Positions 57,504 through 64,000 of a DNA stretch of 64,000 nucleotides are shown in pieces. The notes under the pieces are model-generated. The model was not told the origin of the DNA. It ran no database searches and saw only the letters and a list, made by a program, of their open reading frames with translations. Every line of letters begins with the position of its first letter. Position 1 is the stretch's first letter. The DNA is taken from positions 3,906,001-3,970,000 of the forward strand of contig CP083650.1 in NCBI GenBank assembly GCA_020099315.1, in the 5' to 3' direction. The DNA comes from Citrobacter europaeus. GTDB lineage: Bacteria; Pseudomonadota; Gammaproteobacteria; Enterobacterales; Enterobacteriaceae. The translations under genes were made by a program, and so were the position numbers.

Positions 57504-58844
57504 TTAGCGTACCATGCACGGACGCTTATTATCAAACGTCCAGTTCGGGATCAGATACTGCATCCCCATCGCATCATCACGCGCCCCCAGCCCATGTTGC
57601 TGATACAACTCGTGAGCTTTCATGACCTGATCCATATCCAGCTCCACGCCCAGACCCGGTTTCGCCGGTACCTGTACCATGCCGCCTTTGATTTCAAATG
57701 GCTCTTTGGTCAGGCGTTGATTGCCTTCCTGCCAGATCCAGTGCGTATCGATCGCGGTAATTTTGCCCGGAGCCGCCGCCGCGACATGCGTAAACATCGC
57801 CAGCGAAATATCAAAGTGGTTGTTAGAGTGCGAGCCCCAGGTCAACCCAAACTCATGGCACATCTGCGCCACACGAACCGACCCTTGCATGGTCCAGAAG
57901 TGCGGGTCCGCCAGCGGGATATCCACGGACTGTAACGACAGCGTATGCCCCATCTGACGCCAGTCGGTGGCGATCATGTTGGTGGCGGTCGGCAGACCGG
58001 TTGCACGACGGAATTCCGCCATGACTTCACGACCAGAGAACCCCTGCTCAGCGCCGCAAGGATCTTCCGCATAAGCCAGCGTTCCTTTCAGGTACTTACC
58101 AATTTTAATCGCTTCATTTAACGACCATGCGCCATTGGGATCGAGCGTGACGCGCGCCTGTGGAAAGCGTTTCGCCAGCGCCACAATAGATTCCGCTTCT
58201 TCTTCTCCGGCCAATACGCCGCCTTTCAGCTTGAAGTCGTTGAAACCATATTTCTCATACGCCGCTTCCGCCAGGCGCACCACTGCATCCGGGGTCATCG
58301 CCTCTTCATGACGCAGGCGATACCAGTCGCATTTCTCATCCGGTTGGCTCTGATACGGCAGCGGTGTCGCGTTGCGGTTGCCGACGAAGAACAGGTAACC
58401 CAACATTTCAACTTCGCTACGCTGTTGGCCTTCGCCCAGCAATGAAGCGACGTTGACGCCCAGATGCTGGCCCAGCAGATCCAACATGGCCGCTTCGATC
58501 CCGGTAACCACATGAATAGTGGTACGTAAATCGAAGGTCTGCAAACCACGTCCACCGGCATCACGATCGGCAAAGGTATTGCGGACCGCATTCAGTACGT
58601 TTTTGTATTCGCCTAACGTTTTGCCTACCACCAGCGGAATGGCATCTTCCAGGGTCTGACGAATTTTTTCGCCGCCGGGTATCTCACCCACGCCGGTATG
58701 ACCGGAGTTATCTTTAATAATTACAATATTACGTGTGAAGAACGGGGCATGTGCGCCGCTCAGGTTCATCAGCATGCTGTCATAGCCTGCCACCGGAATA
58801 ACCTGCATGGAAGTCACGACGGGAGTGGTAAATTGTGCGCTCAT
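57504..58844 (-). CDS. gudD: glucarate dehydratase
   Basis: A 446-residue enolase-superfamily enzyme dehydrating D-glucarate to 5-keto-4-deoxyglucarate. Base in FKLKGGV, metal ligands near TLDPNGAW and YAEDPCG, histidine in SHSNNHFD. ATG 58844 gives the E. coli length. Confidence 0.98.
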   Translation of the reverse strand: MSAQFTTPVVTSMQVIPVAGYDSMLMNLSGAHAPFFTRNIVIIKDNSGHTGVGEIPGGEKIRQTLEDAIPLVVGKTLGEYKNVLNAVRNTFADRDAGGRGLQTFDLRTTIHVVTGIEAAMLDLLGQHLGVNVASLLGEGQQRSEVEMLGYLFFVGNRNATPLPYQSQPDEKCDWYRLRHEEAMTPDAVVRLAEAAYEKYGFNDFKLKGGVLAGEEEAESIVALAKRFPQARVTLDPNGAWSLNEAIKIGKYLKGTLAYAEDPCGAEQGFSGREVMAEFRRATGLPTATNMIATDWRQMGHTLSLQSVDIPLADPHFWTMQGSVRVAQMCHEFGLTWGSHSNNHFDISLAMFTHVAAAAPGKITAIDTHWIWQEGNQRLTKEPFEIKGGMVQVPAKPGLGVELDMDQVMKAHELYQQHGLGARDDAMGMQYLIPNWTFDNKRPCMVR

Positions 58845-58864
58845 AATTAAGTCCTTATTCAAAA

Positions 58865-60205
58865 TTAGTGGCGGCCGAAAACAGGACGTTTACGGTCAAA
58901 AGTCCATCCGGGGATCAGATACTGCATTGGGCCTGCGTCATTACGCGCGCCGCCGGGCAGCGCCTTATAGGCTTCATGCGCTTTTTGTACCTGTTCCCAG
59001 TCCAGTTCCACGCCCAGGCCGGGCGCGTCGGGTACCGCAATTTTTCCGTTTTTAATCTCCAGCGGATTTTTGGTCAGGCGACAATCTCCCTCCTGCCAGA
59101 TCCAGTGGGTGTCGATAGCCGTCGGGTTGCCCGGCGCCGCGGCGCCGACGTGAGTGAACATCGCCAATGAAATATCAAAATGATTGTTCGAGTGGCAGCC
59201 CCAGGTCAGTCCCCAGTCATCGCATAACTGTGCCACGCGCACCGCGCCGGAAAGGGTCCAGAAATGCGGATCGGCCAGCGGAATATCTACTGAGTTCAGC
59301 ATCACCGCATGGCCCATCTCACGCCAGTTGGTGGCTATCATGTTCGTTGCTACCGGCAGACCGGTCGCGCGGCGGAACTCGGCCATCACTTCACGCCCCG
59401 AAAAACCCTGTTCAGCGCCGCACGGATCTTCGGCGTAGGTCAGAACATCGTTCAGCCCTTTACACAGAGAGATGGCTTCATCCAGCAGCCAGGCGCCGTT
59501 GGGATCGACCGTAATACGCGCATCCGGGAAGCATTTTTTCAACGCGCGAGCGGTGTCGATTTCCTGCTCGCCCGGCAGCACGCCGCCTTTAAGTTTGAAA
59601 TCTTTAAAACCGTAGCGATCCTGCGACGCCTGAGCCAGACGCACCACCGCCTCACTGTTCATCGCTTGCTGGTGACGCAGGTGATACCACTCATGGTTAC
59701 CCGGCGTGCTTTCCAGATACGGCAGATCGGTTTTGCTGCGATCGCCTACATAGAACAGATAGCCGAGCACGGTGACCGCATCGCGCTGTTTGCCAGGCCC
59801 TAACAATTCACAGACCGGCACGTTCAGCGCCTTGCCCAGCAGGTCGAGCAGCGCGGCTTCCAGCGCCGCCACCGCGTTGACCCGTAGTTCAAAGGTCCAG
59901 GCGCCTTTGCCGAAAGTGTCAAAATCAGCGGCCTGATTGCCTTTATGCACCTGCTGAACCACCTTATTCAGGCGTGCGACCTCCTGGCCTAACACTTGTG
60001 GAATCGCCTCAACCAGCGTCTGATAAATCACTTCACCGCCCGGCGCTTCACCAACCCCGGTATTGCCGGCGTTATCGGTGAGCACCACGATATTGCGGGT
60101 AAAGTATGCGTTATGCGCCCCGCCTATATTGAGCAGCATGCTGTCATGCCCGGCCACCGGGATGACCTTCATATCGGTAATAACGGGACTCGATTGTGTT
60201 GTCAT
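58865..60205 (-). CDS. gudX: glucarate dehydratase-related protein
   Basis: A 446-residue paralogue of GudD with the same blocks (FKLKGGV, TVDPNGAW, CHSNNHFD). Its E. coli form has weak glucarate activity. Three ATGs in a row begin at 60211; the third is favoured because AGGA then lies ~8 bp upstream and the length equals E. coli. Two bp from gudP. Confidence 0.95.
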   Translation of the reverse strand: MTTQSSPVITDMKVIPVAGHDSMLLNIGGAHNAYFTRNIVVLTDNAGNTGVGEAPGGEVIYQTLVEAIPQVLGQEVARLNKVVQQVHKGNQAADFDTFGKGAWTFELRVNAVAALEAALLDLLGKALNVPVCELLGPGKQRDAVTVLGYLFYVGDRSKTDLPYLESTPGNHEWYHLRHQQAMNSEAVVRLAQASQDRYGFKDFKLKGGVLPGEQEIDTARALKKCFPDARITVDPNGAWLLDEAISLCKGLNDVLTYAEDPCGAEQGFSGREVMAEFRRATGLPVATNMIATNWREMGHAVMLNSVDIPLADPHFWTLSGAVRVAQLCDDWGLTWGCHSNNHFDISLAMFTHVGAAAPGNPTAIDTHWIWQEGDCRLTKNPLEIKNGKIAVPDAPGLGVELDWEQVQKAHEAYKALPGGARNDAGPMQYLIPGWTFDRKRPVFGRH

Positions 60206-60207
60206 CA

Positions 60208-61560
60208 TCATTGTCCTGCGACAGGTTTCAGTTCGATACGTTTAATATCACCCACCAGCACCAGATAGCTCACTACCGCAATCAGCGCATGCACCCCGAC
60301 GTAAATCAACGCGCCGTTAAATGAGCCGGTGGTCCCCACGATGTAGCCGATAGCAATTGGCGTGACAATCCCGGAGATGTTGCCAAACATATTGAACAGA
60401 CCGCCGCTCAGACCGCTGATCTCTTTTGGCGCGGTATCCGCCATCACCGCCCATCCCAACGCACCGATGCCTTTACCGAAGAAGGCCAGCGCCATAAAGC
60501 CGATGATCATCCACTCCACGTTGACGTAGTTACAGAACACCATCACCATCGACAACAGCATACCCAGCACGATTGGCGTTTTACGGGCGATATTTAGCGA
60601 GCCGGTACGGCGCATCAGCCAGTCGGAAATAATGCCGCCGAGCACGCCGCCTGCGAATCCGCATATGGCCGGGACCGAGGCAACAAAACCGGCTTTCAAA
60701 ATCGACATGCCGCGCGCCTGTACCAGATAAACCGGGAACCAGGTGATAAAGAAGTAGGTCAACGCGTTTATGCAGTATTGGCCGATGTAAATACCGATCA
60801 TCATCCGTGAACCCAGCAGTTGCTTGATCTGCCCCCACTTCACGCTGAACGGCACTTTGGCTTTGGCGGCCGCCTGATCCATGTTGATCAGCGCCCCGCC
60901 TTCGGCAATGTACTCCAGCTCTTTTTGGTTTACACCCGGATGCTGATTCGGTTCATGAATCACCTTCAGCCAGATAAAGCTGATAACAATCCCAAGACCG
61001 CCCATAAAGAAGAACACGTGTGACCAGCCCACTTCGTGGGTCAGCCACCCCATGATTGGCGCGAAAATAACGGTGGCAAAGTATTGCGCAGAGTTAAAGA
61101 TAGCGACCGCCGTGCCCCTTTCCTGCGCAGGGAACCACGCCGCCACAATCCTACTGTTGCCGGGGAAGGAGGGTGCTTCAGCTAGTCCCACGAGGAAGCG
61201 CAGGGTAAACAGCGCAACGATAATGCCGAAGCCACTGAAGATATCAACGAAGCCCTGCAGCAGGGTAAACATGGACCAGATAAAGATGGACCAGAAGTAG
61301 ACGCGTTTTGAACCGAAGCGGTCGAGCAGCCAGCCGCCGGGGATCTGGCCGATAACATAGGCCCATGAGAAAGCGGAGAATACATACCCCATACCTACGG
61401 CATCCAGGCCAATGTCTTTGGCCATCTCCGAACCGGCAATGGATAAGGTGGCGCGATCGCCGTAGTTGAAGGATGTGACGATAAACAGCATCACCACTAT
61501 CCAGTAGCGAGCGTTAGTGCGTTTTTCCGCGCTGCTCGCCGCCTGACTTAATGAACTCAT
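60208..61560 (-). CDS. gudP: D-glucarate/galactarate MFS transporter
   Basis: A 450-residue 12-helix major facilitator (anion:cation symporter family). Motif GDRATLSIAG and GGWLLDRFGSKRV. First gene of gudPXD; ATG 61560 matches E. coli. Imports the substrate of GudD. Confidence 0.97.
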   Translation of the reverse strand: MSSLSQAASSAEKRTNARYWIVVMLFIVTSFNYGDRATLSIAGSEMAKDIGLDAVGMGYVFSAFSWAYVIGQIPGGWLLDRFGSKRVYFWSIFIWSMFTLLQGFVDIFSGFGIIVALFTLRFLVGLAEAPSFPGNSRIVAAWFPAQERGTAVAIFNSAQYFATVIFAPIMGWLTHEVGWSHVFFFMGGLGIVISFIWLKVIHEPNQHPGVNQKELEYIAEGGALINMDQAAAKAKVPFSVKWGQIKQLLGSRMMIGIYIGQYCINALTYFFITWFPVYLVQARGMSILKAGFVASVPAICGFAGGVLGGIISDWLMRRTGSLNIARKTPIVLGMLLSMVMVFCNYVNVEWMIIGFMALAFFGKGIGALGWAVMADTAPKEISGLSGGLFNMFGNISGIVTPIAIGYIVGTTGSFNGALIYVGVHALIAVVSYLVLVGDIKRIELKPVAGQ

Positions 61561-61904
61561 TGTTGCACTCCTGAATCTTGGCTGTCGCCAGTTCATTCTG
61601 TACAGCACACCTGTAGGGTGATCAGAATGAGAGGTTAGTGTGTGGCAGTTTTGGTACAGCTCAGGGCCGTTTTATTCTGACTCGCTGCCTTTTCGGGAAC
61701 TGACGGGAAAAGTATATGAAGGAGTGCCACTGACCCTCACCGTGCATGAACACAACATTAGAGAGGCAGTGAGAAGTTGTTTGGGGCATAAGCCCAAAGC
61801 AGTGGAAGTTAGTTCACGTAATTGGGGTTTTATTGCCGGGTGGCGGCTGCGCCAGACCCGGCCTACGGTTCAAATGGGGATTGAATGCCCGTGCAGGCGA
61901 AGGG
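61561..61904. promoter_or_regulatory. gudP upstream region
   Basis: 344 bp without a supported gene. It should carry the CdaR-activated gudP promoter near the right end of gudP; I do not assign a site. A REP-like palindrome (GCCGGGTGGCGG...CCCGGCC) is at 61835-61863, close to yqcA. Confidence 0.5.
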
Positions 61905-62354
61905 TTATTTAAGCAAGGTTCCCCAGTTTTCTACCCAGGGATTAGATTCGCTTTCCGGTTCAGGATGTTCGCTGGCGTCAATCAGCAGCATTTCACCTAC
62001 GCGTTGAGCGCTTTGCTCCTGCAACAGCGCATCGAACTGCTTACCGCCATTGCAAAAATTAACGTAGCTACTGTCGCCCAGCGCAATGACCCCGTAATGC
62101 AGATTTGGCTGGAAACCGAGATTATCTTTGATTCCCTGAAACAGCGGCACAATGCTATCCGGCAAATCGCCCTGCCCGGTCGTTGAGGTCACGACCAGCA
62201 CATATTTATCCTGATATGCCTGCCAGTCGCTGAGCTCCGGATCTTCGAACACCGTGGCTTTATGACCCTGCGCCGTCAAAATCGCTTCGGCCTCTTCGGC
62301 AACCAGCAGTGCGTTTCCGTACATCGTGCCGACAAAAATTCCAATTTCCGCCAT
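61905..62354 (-). CDS. yqcA: flavodoxin-family protein YqcA
   Basis: A 149-residue FMN-binding flavodoxin (IFVGTMYGNALLVAEEA, VTSTTGQGDLPDS, GDSSYVNFCNGG). Electron partner unknown. 18 bp after truC. Confidence 0.96.
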   Translation of the reverse strand: MAEIGIFVGTMYGNALLVAEEAEAILTAQGHKATVFEDPELSDWQAYQDKYVLVVTSTTGQGDLPDSIVPLFQGIKDNLGFQPNLHYGVIALGDSSYVNFCNGGKQFDALLQEQSAQRVGEMLLIDASEHPEPESESNPWVENWGTLLK

Positions 62355-62372
62355 AACCGTAATCTCCTGGAC

Positions 62373-63155
62373 TTAAGAATCTATTTGCTCATCCTGACCT
62401 GACAGCCCGCTGAACTCAACCCTTTCATTCTCAGGGAGAAGTCCACGCCAGCCAAACTGTGATAGCGCCTGCATCCAGACATCATCCAGCCCGGCGCGAA
62501 TCACCAGCGGTTCGCCGGTAAAAGGATGAGTCAGCGCAAGCTGGCTGGCATGCAGCATCAGGCGCTGACAGCCAAAATGCTCTGCGGCGCTGCGGTTTTG
62601 CCGCAAATCACCGTGCTTGCTGTCACCGATAATCGGATGGCGCAAGTGTGCCAGATGGCGTCTGAGCTGGTGTTTTCGACCGGTTTTAGGGTCCAGCTCC
62701 ACCAGTCCGTAGCGGGTAGTCGGATAACGCCCGGTCGCTACCGGCATCTCCACCGTCGCCAGACCGCGATAATGGGTGACGGCAGGCTGCGGGCCTTTAT
62801 CATCACGAGCAAACTTATCGGCGATCTTATCCAGTTCTTCGACTAACGGATAATCCAGTACGGCATCCTCCATCAGCCAGCCACGCACAATCGCATGATA
62901 GCGTTTCTGAATTTGATGATGTTCAAACTGCTGAGACAACAAACGCCCGGCTTCGCTGGACAACCCCATCAGCAGCACGCCGGAGGTCGGCCTGTCGAGT
63001 CGGTGGGCGGTAAAAACGTGCTGACCAATCTGGTCGCGTACCGTTTGCATCACCACCACTTTCTCATCCCGGTCGAGCCAACTGCGGTGAACTAACCAGC
63101 CCGAAGGTTTATTGACTGCGACCAGCCATTCGTCCTGATAGAGGATCTCCAGCAT
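62373..63155 (-). CDS. truC: tRNA pseudouridine(65) synthase TruC
   Basis: A 260-residue RluA-family enzyme; catalytic aspartate in HRLDRPTSGVLL. Overlaps yqcC by one base. Confidence 0.97.
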   Translation of the reverse strand: MLEILYQDEWLVAVNKPSGWLVHRSWLDRDEKVVVMQTVRDQIGQHVFTAHRLDRPTSGVLLMGLSSEAGRLLSQQFEHHQIQKRYHAIVRGWLMEDAVLDYPLVEELDKIADKFARDDKGPQPAVTHYRGLATVEMPVATGRYPTTRYGLVELDPKTGRKHQLRRHLAHLRHPIIGDSKHGDLRQNRSAAEHFGCQRLMLHASQLALTHPFTGEPLVIRAGLDDVWMQALSQFGWRGLLPENERVEFSGLSGQDEQIDS

Positions 63156-63484
63156 CAGGTGTTATCACTTGTAAACAGCGCATCCAGCTCCTGCAATGCA
63201 GTCAGGAGGATGTCACGTTGCGGATGATCGGCAGCCAGCGCCATTTCGTAATACGGTGTGACGGCAAAAGCCTGTGGAAGCGGCTGCGCGTTATCAATCA
63301 ACGTATGCATACGGGGAATCAATACCCATTGCAGCCATTCAACCGGCTCCATGGTATCCATACAAAAAGGCTGCGTGCTGGTAAACAGATGGTCTGCAGG
63401 CTCATCCATCCGCCAGTGATGATGTTCACGCAGTAGCGCTTCAAGCGCGTGTAACTGCTGGCGCACACGGTCATGAGTCGTCAT
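63155..63484 (-). CDS. yqcC: YqcC family protein (DUF446)
   Basis: A 109-residue helical protein of unknown function (EPADHLFTSTQPFCMDTMEP). ATG 63484 matches E. coli; a longer upstream frame runs into the csrB terminator. Confidence 0.95.
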   Translation of the reverse strand: MTTHDRVRQQLHALEALLREHHHWRMDEPADHLFTSTQPFCMDTMEPVEWLQWVLIPRMHTLIDNAQPLPQAFAVTPYYEMALAADHPQRDILLTALQELDALFTSDNT

Positions 63485-63542
63485 GAAATTAACCTCAATG
63501 ATGAAAAATCTGGCGCGAAGAATAGCACTAGTGAAGGGAAAT

Positions 63543-63905
63543 AAAAAAAGGGAGCACTGTAAAAACAGTGCTCCCGGTTCGTTTCGCAGCATTCCAGCTA
63601 CTTTTAGTGCTCCCTGCTCATCCGTGACAACTTTTCCTGTGGTCTTGCGACCGTGTTCATCCTGAACTTTTGCATCCTGCTCACATCACCCCGATGTGAA
63701 AACTTCATCCTGAAGTGTCCTGGCCATCCTGACCCGCCGAACATCCTGACCGGCTCTCATTCTCCGTCCTGGAGGTGTCCTTTAACGCATCCAGCGTTTT
63801 CCGCTTTGCTTCATCCTGAAGCCTGTCCTTGTAACACCGTCCTGGTGTGTCCTGGCGAAGAGCCATCATCCTGATGTTCTCTTCGTAGTGCGACTCCTTG
63901 TCGAC
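63543..63905 (-). ncRNA. csrB: CsrB regulatory RNA
   Basis: About 363 nt, starting GTCGACAAGGAGTCG at 63905. About 22 GGA motifs, many as CAGGA(T/C)G in hairpin loops, sequester CsrA. It ends with GGGAGCACTG/CAGTGCTCCC and a T-run. A TATATCT-like -10 lies before the start. UvrY, phosphorylated by BarA, activates it. Confidence 0.95.
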
Positions 63906-64000
63906 AGATATAGAATCGCCTGTTTCGCCTTGTCTTACAAGACGCTTACAGACATACCCTTAAGATTATTTTCGTATGAAAGTTGACATCGAATCATTAA

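Noticed and set aside
61640..61912. 90-residue frame upstream of gudP
   Set aside because: Runs through a REP palindrome, no ribosome-binding site, no conserved content.
63931..63954. TGTCT...AGACA repeat upstream of csrB as a UvrY site
   Set aside because: It lies at about -26 to -49, whereas the known UvrY site is much further upstream, and it matches the consensus poorly.

Overview
The window is chromosomal DNA of a gammaproteobacterium of the family Enterobacteriaceae, most likely Citrobacter or a close relative. The evidence is near-identity of many products to E. coli and Salmonella proteins (MutS, RpoS, enolase, RelA, BarA), a MutS N-terminus that reads like the Salmonella form, E. 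coli-like gene order from rpoS to csrB, and many REP-type palindromes between genes. The species is inferred, not shown.

Region 1 (1-18.2 kb) is accessory and holds a biofilm-adhesin locus. A LapD-type c-di-GMP receptor enters from outside the window with degenerate EAL residues (KVL for EAL). A 3029-residue repeat adhesin on the minus strand has an N-terminal retention module and a TAAG site of the kind LapG cleaves. A small gene lies just downstream of it. The divergent outer membrane channel, ABC exporter and membrane fusion protein form a dedicated type I secretion system. An IprA/CRP-like regulator and a ToxR/MarT-like regulator with a FidL-like partner follow. A possible small RNA lies between these two regulators.

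Region 2 (18.2-25.1 kb) is the mutS-rpoS interval. After mutS come a Hok-family toxin with a probable Sok antisense RNA, an unrecognised exported protein, and a three-subunit hydroxyarylic acid decarboxylase operon facing its MarR regulator hosA across a recognisable operator.

Region 3 (25.1-42.1 kb) is core genome: rpoS-nlpD-pcm-surE-truD-ispF-ispD-ftsB-ygbE, then cysCND, iap, cysHIJ, queD and queE. Sulfate activation and reduction to sulfide are fully encoded by cysCND plus cysHIJ. No CRISPR-cas lies between iap and cysH, where E. coli carries its type I-E locus.

Region 4 (42.1-45.4 kb) is an amino-sugar cassette: nanE, a PTS EIICB transporter, and a divergent RpiR/MurR-type regulator.

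Region 5 (45.4-64 kb) is core again: eno, pyrG, mazG, relA (no mazEF), rlmD, barA, a glycerate 2-kinase, the glucarate genes gudDXP, yqcA, truC, yqcC and the CsrB RNA. BarA (with UvrY, not in the window) activates CsrB, so sensor and target RNA are about 7 kb apart. The Gud enzymes and glycerate kinase fit one route for glucarate to central metabolism.
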